A stretch of DNA of 64,000 nucleotides from Rhyzopertha dominica (GCA_025024175.1 QCXZ01000138.1:43805092-43869091); one strand, 5' to 3'. Shown: positions 33,380-47,059, counted from the first letter of the stretch. Translations and numbers: made by a program. The notes: a model not told the origin generated them from the letters alone.

Positions 33380-33571
33380 GCAAACGTTTGGAGCGCCTTA
33401 ACAGCATCGCCCCTGCCAACAGCACCAACCACCACGACGCAGTACCCCGTCCTTTCCAACGACACGGCGAGTCTTCAGTTGCTGCAGGCGATGGGTGGTA
33501 GTGCGCTCCTACAGCAACAGCTTTTGACCAACACGGATAGCCTTCTGGCGCCAATCGGCGTACAAAATCTG
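33380..33571 (+). CDS. bru: CELF/Bruno exon: first linker exon between RRM2 and RRM3
   Basis: A 192-bp exon, phase 0 to phase 0, with acceptor CCTTTCAG and donor GTTAGT. It encodes 64 residues starting ANVWSAL, with a Thr/Pro-rich stretch, then SLQLLQAMGGSALLQQQLL and an end at IGVQNL. The W-containing start and the SLQLLQ...VQNL pattern match the divergent, low-complexity linker of Bruno/CELF1-type proteins, which carries activation and repression functions. The frame continues with no stop into the 35963 exon. Confidence 0.88.
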
Positions 33572-33803
33572 GTTAGTACTTGGGGTAGAAAATTAGTGTA
33601 GTTGCGGCGAAATCAGTTTTGCAATTTAAATGTGTTATTTGAAATGAAAATTTTGTCAATTTCAATTAAGCCAGTTGAGGACGAGGTGAAGAACTCCAAC
33701 GAAGAAGAAATAATTCTGATAGTTGTTGGTTTTCTCTTAGATAGAATCAAAATTTTTCTGTTCTGGATGTTTGGTTTAAAATGTTGCTCATGAGGACTGT
33801 ATA

Positions 33804-34190
33804 CAGGGTGTTAAAGAAGGTGTAAAATGTTTAAAGAGGTATGGACCTAAATAAACAGAAAAGTCTTAATAAACAAAAGAAGCTTCTAGCAATAACAAAT
33901 AATAAATTTACATAAAATGTCCAAAGTGCCCTTCTTCCATTTCCAACCAGGCAGCAGCTTTGTCTAAAGGTTATTTAAACTTTTCAAAAAAAAATTGGAG
34001 GATTCAAATCCGGCGATCTTGCAGGGCAGAATATAGGTCTGCTTCTTTCTACCCATCTAAGCGGAAAGGTTTGCTGTTAATGCTCTTTAACAGCAATCAA
34101 AAATAAGCTGAAGTGTTATCATCCTAGAACCATATTTGTTGCCTTTGATCCAAAGAAATGACGACCAAAAGATCCCCATAGAGCTGTCTA
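33804..34190 (-). mobile_element. Tc1-like transposon end with transposase remnant
   Basis: TACAGGGTGTTAAAGAAGG at 33802 is the terminal repeat type also seen at 55332. Inside it the minus strand encodes the end of the transposase: FPLRWVGRKQTYILPCKIAG near 34060, which aligns with the WIGR..PI..P.RSPDLNP block, and then a short EGHFGHFM-like end near 33920. No right-hand terminal repeat was found, so this is a fragment. Confidence 0.55.
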
Positions 34191-35962
34191 GAACACGTGA
34201 TCATTGGCATAATGCATTTCCATGAGGTTGTTGTGTTTGTTTGTGAATATCTGCTGCTGTAAACGAGAATGAAAAAGGATGGTAGTGATATTGGTAATGT
34301 TGATCCATACAGTATAAAGGATCTTACTTTCCAAACAGACTTTGACCCTCACAGTTTTATACACAAGCTCAAATGAAAGCATCAAAAGCTCAAATGCTTA
34401 CAAATTTTTCGAAGCAGAAGAAAAAATCCCTGGTTGTTATGGGATCTGTAAGTATTATTGTATATATAGCTAAAGTATTATTGAGGTGTATCATGGGGGT
34501 GAATTTTATTTCACAAGCGAGCAAGGGAAATAAAAATCATCCAAAGGGTTATATGATACCCCAATCTCATTGTATATTAGCTATCTTGTGCACTTCCGGA
34601 ATTTATTTCTTATGTGACATAATGAAAACTTGTCCTTGTGACAAACATGTCGGTTAAAATTATTAGAAAATAACCTAAACCAAAAGGCACTCGGGTAATG
34701 CAGCATTTAAAAAATCTAAATTTCATTCTTTGGTACTAAAAAGGTTACTCAAATGGTATGGCCACCTATGTAGCTAAAAGCTTTAGCTGGAGACATTATC
34801 CCTGCAATAGACACATTTTCAATTTATTTCAAGTCAGATCTTCACATTTAATGGCACTGAAGTGCGTCTTAAATCGGAGAATTCGGGTAACTGCTTCAAA
34901 ACGGCCAGAATTCTATAAAACTGAACTTGATCGCTATGTCTTCGGCTCCCACAATTCACAATAGAACAAAAAATGCGGCACAAATAAATAAAAAGTCGTA
35001 AAGCTCTTTATGACACTCCCAAAGTTTGCCTCCCAACCGCCATTTTTAAATACCCAGTGACAGTATTATAGACATTTCTATTGTGTTCTGTAAAAAGATT
35101 AGGTTAGCAGCGCCTGTTAATCGGTATAGTAAAAAAAAAACAGAATCTAGAAACGTCACCTACAATACGCATCCAAATGTTTAATGAAAAACATGTCCAA
35201 AGGGGATTTTCGCCATCCTATAAATGTATAAAAATACGTATTGCGAAAATGAACAACTCCATTTCCTATTTCAAAGCATCAGCCTATTATGACAAAAAAA
35301 TACAAGTTTTTGCATAATAAAAAAGAAGGTAAAAGAATAATCCTCACTATCTCTGAAATCGTTGCTTTATTTATCTATATTTATTAAGAGTTTGTTGNTT
35401 AATTTTGTCCATACTATTGCTTCTTTTTTAACATCCTTTATTTTGAACAATGCTACAAAAAGCAAAGTAGAAAGAGACGTAGTTGTCTTAAATGATTAAA
35501 AATGCAAAAATTAGACTTTAATAACGAAAAATAAAATCGTATTTTTGCTCGTGTTACATATTTTTTATCCCGTTTTAATGTCTGGAAGAGATTCGGTACC
35601 TACTACACTTTATTACAAATATATTCAATATCATTGTTGTTTATCACCTTCAGTACATTTCCTGCACCTTATTTTTTATTATTCATAACGAATGCGTGTT
35701 ATACGGCTAGTATGTGTCATAATGGACGTCCAATTCCATAACATATTACCCGTTGTCTGTGTGCTCTCAATCATTTTAAAAGCGACGCATTTACTCACTC
35801 TAACTGGGTTCGGCGCCAAAACGAAACTGGATCCCCCAATTTAAATACCCACCATAACTCTTTCCCTTTCAGCCAAAAACTAACAATTCATCTTAGCAAG
35901 TCCTGCGGGAGTTTCGACAGCAATGTCGACGTCTTCAGANGCTGAACGTTGTTTTCTTCTAG
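34191..35962. other. Intron sequence with no recognised feature
   Basis: AT-rich intron; no exon or TE domain is recognised. Single N bases occur at 35398 and 35940, the latter close to the acceptor. The tract TTGTTTTCTTCTAG (35949-35962) is the acceptor of the next exon. Confidence 0.4.
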
Positions 35963-36179
35963 GTGACACTAGCAGCGATGTCGCAACCGACGCCATCGAC
36001 ACCGATGTGCATGGCGGGACTCTTAGGCAAGGGCAATGGCGTAGATAGAGGGTTGTCGACGGGGTTCCAACCCACAGGACTGACCTCCACACAGGATCTA
36101 GGGAGTTATAGCAGCTCGCTGTTGACCAGCATGACGTTGTCGGCGGCCGCTAGGGCTGCCGCCGGACTCCAGGTGGAGG
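35963..36179 (+). CDS. bru: CELF/Bruno exon: second linker exon
   Basis: A 217-bp exon entering in phase 0 and leaving in phase 1 before GTGAGT. It encodes VTLAAMSQPTPSTP..., continues with a Gly/Ser/Leu-rich stretch and ends LSAAARAAAGLQVE plus one base. The LAAM.QP start and Ala-rich AAAA(G) end before EGPEGCNLF are characteristic of the Bruno linker. Its last base joins the first two of the 47676 exon to make Gly. The linker (about 136 residues here) is shorter than in many family members, so an extra exon in the adjoining 11.5-kb intron remains possible. Confidence 0.88.
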
Positions 36180-36550
36180 GTGAGTTTATTTTGTTTTTGT
36201 TTGTCGTTTTCGTTAAAATGTTAGGTGATTTGTTCTGTTTACGCTTTGGGAACTTTGGTATACCAATGTGTATGAATGTTTATTTAAAAGAAGGTTGATA
36301 GGGTTCTATAATTTACTTTTACAAAATATTTTTGGTTTGCAAATATAAATGAAGTTGACTGGATCTGTACAAAATAAAATAATTACATAGCGTGAACCAA
36401 GCAATAAGCACTTGGAACAAAGTAAAACATTTATAAGCTGTTAGTAAGAATTTGCCACCTTACATTATTCAAACAACACAACCAATTGGAAACAGCACTT
36501 GATGATTATTTTATCATGCAAGAGCTTTTTCAGTTATTTTAATAGTTATT

Positions 36551-36656
36551 TTTGTATCTAGATCGCGAAATGATACTTTTGCGTTCAAGAATGGAAGTTG
36601 TTATATTATAATATCCATTCGAGAACGCAAAAGCATTTCGCGTTCGAGATACAAAC
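36551..36656. repeat. Near-perfect hairpin of about 106 bp in the intron
   Basis: The left arm (36551-36595) and right arm (36614-36656) are reverse complements apart from a few mismatches and a 3-base bulge, around an 18-base loop. The stem includes CGCGAAATG and TTTTGCGTTC blocks. The size is compatible with a microRNA-like precursor or with a very short MITE. Which one cannot be decided from this copy alone. Confidence 0.75.
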
Positions 36657-39600
36657 AATATTTTTTCGAAAACTGCATGACATAATTGTATGTATAACAG
36701 TTTAATTTATATTTGATATCCTTTAAACTACATTTTGAATCAAAACATTTTGAGACTTATAAGTTTATTTCGCCATCAGCAATTACAGGGCGTGTTACTT
36801 GAATGTTCAATGTTCAACTTTTTTCATCCACAAGAATGTAAAGACACGGATGAATTTCTGTTTGATTACAATGACTGTTTGTCTTGTCTTCGGCACAAAA
36901 ATTTGTATTGGCACAAAAAAGAATACATCAACTTAAGGCTACGATATCATAGTTGATGTTGCTCCCGATCTCGAGAAAAAGAAATTATTTTTATTCGGAT
37001 TAACTTGAATGAACTGTTGTTGTTGAGGAACAGTATACAATTTTCATCTTATTCAGAGGGTAGTTTGGTTCTTGTACACGTAACGTTTACCACTTCTCTG
37101 TATCACTCTTTTATGTTATTGGAAGACTTTAAATTACAATTACGTTTATTTTTCATTCGCACCTTTACTTTCTTTCATAATCTTAGGTGAAGGTATACAA
37201 AATTTCTGAGAACTCAGCTAAAGGAACAATAACATCACATCTATTTAATATTGTAATAGTACTAATAAATTGAGCATCACCACTTCATATGGATGTCTAG
37301 CACAGAATTCAATTTCTGTTGATTTACGGTTGTTTTAAGTTTTCGTTGAGCTCGGTCCAAGTATTGTTATGTCATAAAACTTCTACAGACTTGGACGTAA
37401 CACAAAAGATGATGAACCATTGATGTGTCATCTCGTTAAACCCGGCACGTTTTGGGTTACTTCCAAAAAGATGAACGGTCTGATCACAGACAATTAGACT
37501 TCGCAATGTTGCTTGTTTTGCTTTCTTAAAATAATTAAGTACTTTAGATTCTTAATTCTTTTTTATTAAACTACTTGAGCGAAGGCAACCAAGTTAGTTC
37601 TTCACATGATGCACTTTTATACTTTTTACAGATTAGATGTCTATGTTCTCGTTGGTCCAAGCTCTCATTTCACCTAATGTGAAATATTTTAATATTAACA
37701 AAAAAAACTTCTTTTATAACCATGCAAAAATAAATTAGTTCAGGAATGTTAATAGTTGTGTAGAAATAATATAAAATTCATTAAAGAGTTGGTCTGACTA
37801 TAGGATTTCTTATCCAATACCAGACAGACCTTCTTTACAACAGCTTTTTTTTATTAAAAAAAGGTAGGTCACATATTATCTAATATTATATTTATAAAAA
37901 TATTACTTGCTATGACACACTTAAACACGGCGTCAATATTTGTTCGATTATAAACATACAGCATCTTACTATTTTGTTGCTGAACTCCATAAAACCCCAT
38001 TTACCATATACAGAAAATAATATTTAATATACTATACCTTATTTTCTCAGACTAAGGAGTACCTCCATTGCGAAAAAAAAAAGCATCAGTACCATCATAA
38101 CATTACTTATCTATTTTTGTTCTACCCTGAGTTAAACACCTTGTTTTGTTTTGAAAGACGTATAGATCTTCGGAAAAACCTCAACTATGATCTGAAGCTT
38201 TGTATAAAACATACAAGTTGTCCTAACATTACACCGACAACGTTTAACTGTAGATTCAGGGATCAAATGAGCACGATTTATCGAAAAAAAGTTAAATGGA
38301 ACGTTTTTGTTTTTGAGTTACAGCCCTCCAAAGTTTGACGAAAAATCGATTTTTGTCAATAACTTCGTAAACAATTAACATACTTTAACGATTTTTTGCA
38401 ATTAACTGTGATTTATTTATATCTACATATACTCGTAAAAATGAAGCGTAGTCTGTCGAGCTTAGAGCTTTTTTTACTATTTTTTGGTTATTTTAAAATA
38501 TTTCACATTGGATGTTATATTATGATGTATCATTCTGTGTCAGGGTGCTTCCACTAGAGGGCAAAATTTAAAATATTCCATTTTTGATATAAAAATTAAA
38601 ATTGAAGGAATAGAGTTCATGACACGGTTTGCGTGTTTTCACCGACAAGAAGTACCTATTTCCAACAAAATTTTATTTCGTTTTCTTGTGGTTTCTGAAC
38701 CCACTATCATTGGTGCATTTGCAACTGTGGCGTATTACTTGCAGCTAATAAAATATGTAGATGATCTAACTCGATACTATTTCAAATGATGACGATTATA
38801 AATGCACAATTTGCGTACCGTGCGAAACAACAGCGCAACAGGTGCATCCAAATCCACACCTTCGATGCTTCGATATCTAGCATAGGCTAGTTTACCAGTC
38901 GCAAACAGAACGTATTGTTTTCTGTACCATGAATACCTTCGCATTGTCCATTGTTGTCCCATTACGGCCTACGATAAAGCGCAAAGCGTGAGTCAGAATT
39001 GGCGCGTTTCAAATAAATTATGCCGCAGGAAGCAAATATTTGCACGTTTTTTTGAAATTCAATAAGACAGTTTCGTCAACATCGCGTTTACACTTTCTAT
39101 TTGCTCGTTTCCGATGCCATATTACGTACATGGCTGGGTTTCCGAGATTATTTCTTAATGAAATCGCGCTGTAATAACTTTCGATGTTTGAGTTTAGCGA
39201 TTTTAATTAAACGGATGTGGGAATGTCGATTTAAATATTGCGAATAGGTAATAATTCACAGTGACGTAACATAACAGTTAAAACTTAAGATAACTAAATG
39301 TGGATTTAAAAATTGAAACTAATAGAAATGTATTTGGAAGGTAACTTCTTGAATAATGTAATTTTAACGTTTTTGCTAATTCTTAAAGGGTTTTGCAATT
39401 TTAAATCGTAAATATTGTATTTTGTAGGATGATAGGTAAATAGCAGGATAAATAGTATTTTTGCCATCTGGATATGTACCAAACAGTTCCACACTAATCA
39501 CACCAATTTTATTCATTCATTTTCATACGTTAAAGTCAGAAGGTGCCTCAAAGGTGACTGTATAATTCGTTTAGTTCCATTGTTTTCTAAGCTCATTAAT

Positions 39601-39999
39601 CAGTAAGGCTAAATGAAAGGTTCACCAAACCCATATTATGGAATTTTTTGCTATTTCTGATTGCAAAATACTAAAGTTAAATCGAGTGTCCACCACTGCT
39701 AATTTTGTTATTACTAAAAATACAAAATTATTCAAAATAGTTTTTTACGCGCATTGTTGGAATAATGAAAATGTATATTTTTATGGATGCCCCTGAATAT
39801 TTTATGTTAAGCTTTAAATTTAAAAAAATCTTATGAATTAAGTATGAAAATTAAGGAAGTTATGAACAGCAAACTAAAACAATTAAGTAAAACGTAATAC
39901 TTAAATCGAAATAATTTTGTATGCTTAAAATACCACACTGTTCTTCTATAAATACTTGTACAGGTTTTTGAACTGATGAAACTGCCTACCACATATTTG
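36657..39999. other. Intron sequence, mostly unassigned
   Basis: Mostly AT-rich intron without domains. The stretch of about 38690-39250 is richer in GC and CpG and lacks long homopolymers, unlike its surroundings. It could be a conserved intronic regulatory element, but that is only a composition argument. Confidence 0.3.
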
Positions 40000-40580
40000 A
40001 TTTATTTTTCTACAATGAAAATCTCTAATGCGTCAAAAATATTGCACCTTTTCTCATAAATGGGGCTCTTTAAACTATAAAAGAAATATATGTTGTTAGG
40101 TCTGGTGATCTGAGAGGGCAATGAAAGGGGGTATTTGATCGTATCCATTAATTATTAAAAATGATACTTGGATGCATCGTCTTGCATCAAATACAGATTC
40201 TTCCTACTTATAAGGTCGAGTTCTTTTAGGAAATGATTCAGAATTTCAGTCATAAATTCCATGTAGATTTCACCAGTCAAGGTACCCTTATAAAAGAAGG
40301 GACCCACAATTCTCGAACCAATTACCTACACCACACCAAATTTTAAAACTGAAATGGGTTTGTGAATCTTGGGTGTAGAAAAAAAAGGTTTTTTTCCTTG
40401 ATTAGTACTAATGGTTCTTATTCTTCCTATTCCTGAATTTCATAAATTTAACTCATTGGTCCATATAACTTAAATATTGTAAAGGAATTTCGTTTCCAAA
40501 AGCTGCGATTCGAATTAATGTTATTGCAGTCTCTTTATTTACGACAGTACTTACTAAATTGTACACTGTGTAGCTACATA
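40000..40580 (-). pseudogene. Tc1/mariner-superfamily transposase remnant
   Basis: On the minus strand, from about 40380 leftward, SRIVGPFFYKGTLTGEIYME is followed by FMTEILNHFLKELDL and NLYLMQDDA. CPLRSPDLT follows near 40110. These are the central and C-terminal blocks (IVGPFF..GTL.G..Y, QDDA.PH, RSPDLTP) of the same transposase group as the other Tc1-like copies here. Frames change and stops interrupt it. A CAGGTTTTTGAACTG end near 39961 may be its terminal repeat. Confidence 0.65.
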
Positions 40581-43500
40581 TAAATTGTATGAAACGGTAA
40601 CTTATATGAACAAAATGGCAGAAAAAAGCAAAAAAGTCATATACAGTTTTGAAGAGGTGGCAGTTAACACTTTTTAGTTAAAACAAAAATGCTGGTATAG
40701 TCAAATTAGTAAGGATAGTATTAGCCAGTTAGGACATGAATTCTGTAAAAAAAACTTTCGTATAGAGACAATCATATCCTGCACAAAAAAAAATTGTCTT
40801 AGAATAATAATTTTTTAAATGCTAAATCTATAGCAGGAAATTTGCTGCCTTTAATCAGCACCTGTAGAAAGCGGCTATGGTATTAGAAATATCTTTAAGA
40901 AATGTGTTCTTCCAAGTACTTTTTCTCAGTCAATACAAATTAGTCTTTCTGAAAAGATTAAATATCAAATTTTGAAGGTATGATATTCTGTTTTTGATAG
41001 CTCATAATGATTTAGTTACAAAGAAAAACATTATGTACTTTTATTAAAAAGAGCGTCTTTAGAAGATTATTCTTTTGTACGAAAATTATCAACTAATAGA
41101 AAAGCGGATAGCCGTATGAAAAAAAACGTATTTCCTATTCAACGAAGAAAGAAATCTTACGTGGTCGAACAATCAGATCTGCACAGGCAGTTTCACTAAA
41201 CTAATTAAAGGCAGAAGTCTGTCCAACGTATTGCTCTAAGTGCACAGGCATTTGTTTGGAAAAATAGTTTATTTGAACCGTGTTCTTTTTAGTGCATATT
41301 AAAGGAGTCTTTGAACGCAGTTCCGTTTCCGTTTTGTTCTGCATAATGTAGTACTCGATTCTATTACTTCCGAATCTGGATGGAACTGCACTTTGTTTAC
41401 TTCTAATGATTCATTGCTTTCTTGCTTGTGATCACGCTCCATAACGCTTGTACCTATATCCACTTTGATACATTAAATTTCTGGTTGTATTTTAGACCTT
41501 GATTAGTCTTTAAGAGCAACTAATGGCAAGCCATTTTCTTTTTCATCTGGTGGAAAGATCTGCTTACAGCATTTCTGATTCACTATCAACAAAATTCCAT
41601 CCCAAATACAGATACAACACTGCATTTTTCGTAGTTACTGCTTTGGGAGCTACTATCACAATAATAATTTTTTTTAGATATTATTGATGACAGCAAGAAT
41701 TTTTGATAGAATAGCTGTGTGACTGATGGTGTGTTTGGTCCATAGGTTGAATTAAGGCAGTTACATTTTCACTCCTTAATTAATTTTCTAGTGAATGACT
41801 AGGTGCATTATCTAAAAGTAAGAGAAGTTATACTCGTCAAGAATTGCTTCACATTAAAATAAAGACTTCTTAAATCGTAGCATATGAAAAATAAAATATA
41901 ATTAACTTTTCTCACTTAACTTCAATCACTAAGCCGGCATTCTGATATAGTAGAAAATTAACTGTTATATGTAGCCTCAAGTCTACTACTGTAGGTATTA
42001 TGCAGTATGCTTTTGTGTGTCTACAGTAACCATCTATCTATGAAGTATGCTATAAAAACTTAAGATTTGTGAGTAAAGAAATAATTAAACCGTTCTTTGA
42101 GTCTTATGTAGTCTGATATTATCATACGTCTTTGGTAGATATAGTGGCTCCAAAAAAGCCAAACAAACATGTTATGTTATGCTAGAAAATCATTTTCCAG
42201 TGTACCGCCTTTAAATTTAGTATTAAATCGTGATAAAACATTTCTTGATGGCCGAGCAGCTGAGAAGTTGCTTTATTTAATTCTATTAAACAAAGGAGAT
42301 TCGAATTATCACTTTTTCCGTTTTACTTTTGCAATGTTCCCTAAGCCACTGACCCAAATTCATCGCCTATCATCCGTAACCAGTTACAAAACACTTCCCC
42401 CAAATATAATTCTCACGAACAACCTCCAAAACTAACAGTATACGTTAAGGACGGCTAACAGTATCCATTAGTTGTCGAAACGTGTTAAAAACGTACGCAA
42501 TACCAATATTTGCCCAGTTTGATTGGTTCAGCCTTCAGACGCGCTAAGTTTCCACCGATACGAGGCGTTTCTGGTATTATCTGTACTATTTAAATGCCAT
42601 AGTTTTCAGTAATCGCCTCCATAAACGTTAATTACGGTCGTTAAAGTTGGTATCGCAACGTGTATGAGTCGGTGGTCGAAATTGCTGGTAAAATGGATCG
42701 GTCGCTATCAAAAAGTTAATTAAAGCACCGCGTGGAATTTTTAATTCGGTGGGTTTCATGATCTTACGTAGGGATATTCTCAAAATCGAGTAATAAAAGT
42801 TGCATAAGATTTTGTAAAAGTCCACTCCACGAGAAGAAGAAATAAGTGTTCCAAACTCTATCGAAGTGTCTTATCTTGAATTGCGTATTTTTTTTCTTTA
42901 ATTTAGTCGTCATCGATCGGGTCGTGTCTTTACAACAGGATATTTATTACCCACTGTTATAGAATTGCGAAGGAAACCCTATAGTTCACAAATGCTTGAA
43001 TATTGATTATTCTGCCTATTTTTAATTTGCATGTGCGATAAGAAATAGCAGAATCAAGGATATTCTGTATAATTAACAATAACTAATGTCATGANTAAGG
43101 TTCCATTTTCTTCNAACAAAAAAGTCATGATACAACCACAAAAATTAATTGTTTCGGGACTTCATGGTAAAGAGGAATCTTTCCTATGCGTAATGAGAGT
43201 ATGCTAATAATAGAAATACACTATAGGAAAGCCGATACAACCCACTGACATTGCCAAGATAAACTAGGGTAGTATTCATTACTTTGCATTCCTTAATAAT
43301 CTCGGCTACCTATTAAGCTGTTGCAAGAGTAGCCGATAAGGAAATGATTTTTAGAATGAACACTAGATGTTGTAAACAAGTTATCGCACATTACTTGATT
43401 ATACTGCAATGTATCATATTACCAAACCGTTTTTGTTCGTTATTAATGATAAATAATGTTTCAGAATAAAAGTAATATTATTCGAAAAGAAAGACTATTC

Positions 43501-45819
43501 CTATCTAATTTGAATTATTGATTAATTTCAAACTTTTGAACTTGTAATAGAGTTGAAAATTGGAAATAACACCAGAAATAGGAACTTGGTGTAAGTTATC
43601 TGGAGTTTTCGGAACATTACTGAATCTTCTTTTACAATGTTATTGAAGTTTCTATAGATGGTTTATCACACGACTTTCCACGTAACTGCGCACGTATGCC
43701 CAAACCTAATGTGACGTTAAGAAATTAAGGTTCTTTAGGGTCTAAATTTAGATAAACCTATCATGGTTGCTAGAGCTGATAAAGGTTCACTAATTTTAAA
43801 TAGAACAGCTCAGATACTAAAGTTAGTGAATATGTTCCTCTAAGACCTAAGACGATTGACAGCTCTTGTTTCGTGCTAATTATTTTTACCAAATTTTCTT
43901 CAGATTTTATAAGGCGTATTTCAGAAACTGGTATTCTAGCTACTTTTGAGATGATTTCTTCATTTACAAAGGTTAAATTAATAGTGACAGTCCCTCCTGG
44001 TATTCCCGACTTTTACTCTTTAGAAAAATAGTATCAGTGACCATAGACATATTCAAGTTGAATGCATTGAAATCAGTATAAATACGTTCTTTCTTTGACA
44101 AATTGTTTTCTTAATTAGATTTTGTTGAGCTGGACTGGAGCGACTACATTTTGCATGCAATTCCTCGGTATTGCAAGTCGTTAATCATACTTTTAACAGT
44201 CACACAATAAAGTATTAATCAATACATGTCGTGTATGGTGTAAGGTGGTGTTTTCTGCGTTTGAAAACATCTAGGGTAGAATTATCTATACTTGTTATCT
44301 TTCGTTTAACAATACGTACCTACGTTTAATTTGCATCTGATTTTTTTCAGAATGACATCCGATCTCTAAATACATGCACTTCTATTTGAAATTAATGTCT
44401 ACAGAGTGTATCTTTTGCGATGTTTAATATGAGAATTTTGAAAAAAGATTAGCAGTTTTGTGAGCCTAGCCTTTTGGCGATTTTTTAAAGTCTATANTTA
44501 CTAGATATTTTGAAATAAAAAGGCGGTGCGACATATTTTTTAACTTAACTATTTTTAATTTTGCATAAAAGTGTAAATACAAAAGTTGCATAAAATGATG
44601 TTCCTAGTCGGATTATGACATTCACAAGTAAGCTATCATTTTCGAGATATGACACGAAGTATAAATAAATCGGCCATTAATAAAATATAAGAGTTAAGGC
44701 CGTTTTTTCTGTTTTATTCTGATTTTAATCCAGTTGCGAGCTCTCTTCACGTCATTTTAAAAACTTTTGATGAATTTTTTAACATTTATTTTTGTAGCGA
44801 AGTAGTGTTACGTATTTATACATGTTTAAAAACTAAAACAAGGTACATTATATTGCACCGTTCCGAAACAGAGAACGCCCGTCAGTTCCCATGCAAGCTT
44901 TTTCAAAGGCTTCTCTAAGGTCTTCTACTCTTTCATAACTCCGGAAGTAAACTTTGTTTTCAATAGTTCCTCATGTAAAAAATATAAAACCGAAATATCG
45001 CGAGATGGAGAGGCCATGGAACTGGTGCATTTTTTTGTACATTGAAATTGCGACAGTTATGATTTAATAAGCTGAAGTACTCATGGAAGGNTAGCTACAA
45101 CAACTAGTAGTACNCATAANCTACAGTAAATTATAGAACCTATACAATCTAAAGAATAATCAAAAAACAAAGTTAGCTTTCACCCATTGTTAAGTGTAAG
45201 TTGTTGAATGTTCTTCGACCAGCTTCCNGTATACNAAGAGCTGCATGANTTATGCGGTCGACTGTACGTATTGAGAGACTGTACTCAATACACTACGAGA
45301 GTGCATTCTTACCACAGTTCTGTTATCCAAGGTTAACACAAATGGGCTGTTCATCAGTGTTACGAGATAATCGTTTTCTACAATACTCTCTGTATTATTT
45401 AAATACGAAGCAACAATATCATATTTTAGCGTGACCGTGTGTTCAAATATTTAGTTGTCACCGTCAAATTTAGATAACGCTTGCGTACCAGAAAATTAGT
45501 AGTTCAGTATTTATTCATTTGTAGTAAGCTTTCTGAGATTTTTTACTTCCTTAATTCAAACATTAAATTGTTGAGCTTGTGGTCTCATACAATGCAATTT
45601 AACTGGCTTCGTTTCCATAAATTCACAAGCCCAAATCCGGCTTTTATTGACAATCCTCATAGCAGAGCTGTGGACTGGATGTACAAGGTTATCATAAAGT
45701 AAGGGATATTTTTTCAATTTGTTATATATTTTAACAAATCAAATTAAAAACAAAGAATAAATGAAATTTAATTGCTGAAGTACATAATCAGATTTCTCGT
45801 GTCAAGCACTGGTTACCGC
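40581..45819. other. Long unassigned intron stretch
   Basis: About 5.2 kb of intron with no convincing exon. A faint Penelope-like phrase (LDKPIMVARADKG near 43760) is too broken to call. The stretch of about 42440-42840 is less AT-rich and could be a regulatory element. Several isolated N bases lie between 43090 and 45250. Confidence 0.3.
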
Positions 45820-46620
45820 AATTTATAGATATGACCTCCATTTTGTTGCAGTAAAATTACCATTCGTACCTCCAAATTATTGTAAACGGCACTATTCACG
45901 TTTGTGGTTGAGCTGAACAAAGCTCCCCAATACTGCCCTTTAATTCCTCTAGCGTTATTGGCCGTGCTCTAAAGACCAAATTTTTTAATTTTTAAATGGG
46001 TTAAGATCAGGCGATCTTGCTGAGCATAAATTTACAAAATGTCAGGAAAATCCAAAAACCCGCTGTCAATTGTCAATAGAAATCACATTTTCAATTCATT
46101 TGTGCTTACTTTTCAACCGTGGAATTGCGCAGTCCCTTAACATTTGCAGGTACCGTTCACCTCGTTCTCTGTTTTCTCGAAAAAGTTTTCAGCAATTAGC
46201 TGTGAAACCGCATCAAACGGTGCCTTTTTCGTGATGAAGGCCTTGCTGAACAATTTTATGTGGTGTTTCTGTTGACAATATTTGACCTGACCTGACCATA
46301 TTAAGTATTAAGACCACTATTAATAAGAGAGATATGAGTCTCATCTGTCCATAAAATAGTGAATAACCATTAGGGTTCAATACTTCTAATAAAACATCGT
46401 ACCTGAGAGCAAAATCTGCATCGTTTAATTCAAACAGCAGTTGCTGCGTATAGCGATACAATTTTCGGAAAAATTTCCCAAACCGGGCTGTATGGCATTT
46501 ATAATCGTTTGATAAGCATTCACACTGACTTGCTAGCGGATTAGTATTGGACAGGTTATGATTTTTCCTGAAGAACTTCTGCAACTTAGACTTCACTAAT
46601 CCTTAATCTTCCTTATCTCG
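45820..46620 (-). pseudogene. Tc1/mariner-superfamily transposase remnant
   Basis: The minus strand from about 46600 to 45980 carries pieces of one transposase in shifting frames: NPNGYSLFYG and QMRLIS (around the first Asp block), then TPHKIVQQGLHHEKGTV near 46220, a frame-shifted ERYLQMLRDCAIPRLKS near 46150, and SARSPDLNP near 46010. The order matches a Tc1/mariner transposase from the first catalytic Asp to the C-terminal block. Terminal repeats were not identified. Confidence 0.6.
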
Positions 46621-46779
46621 AAAAACCAGTTACAGTCTCTTTGTTTTCAAATTTGCTGAACAAATTACGGTAGCTTTTCATATGGCACGACCCTGCTCTC
46701 ATGCCCATTTGTGTATTCTTGTTTGTGGGTCCATGTTCAAATTGTTAACAAGCATAATAATTTTGGGCAACACCATGCC

Positions 46780-47003
46780 ATCTGTTGGCAATTAAATATG
46801 TCACCCACCCGTATCTGCGGGGAACCTGTATTCTGAACGGTAGCCCACCTTATGAGCGTTAAAAAACAGACAGAGAGACAGAGAACAAACGAAATGTCTG
46901 CAAAGAATGCAGGTTTAAAATGCCCTTTACAAGATGAGCTACTGTTCAGAATACAGGTTCTCCACAGAGACGGGTGGATGATATTGGTAATTGCCAATAT
47001 ATG
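46780..47003. repeat. Foldback (inverted-repeat) element, arms about 65 bp
   Basis: The left arm (46780-46847) contains CACCCGTATCTGCGGGGAAC and AACCTGTATTCTGAAC. The right arm (46927-47003) is its reverse complement with scattered mismatches. The spacer is about 80 bp, and there is no coding sequence. It looks like a short MITE or foldback element in the last intron. Confidence 0.75.
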
Positions 47004-47059
47004 ATATGATATTGTCCTCAATTATGGTTCACGCATTCACTTCGCATACCTTAGCATAT

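Noticed and set aside
43740..44030. Possible Penelope-like or other RT relic
   Set aside because: Only a short phrase (ARADKG) is suggestive and the surrounding frames are broken, so it is too weak to annotate.
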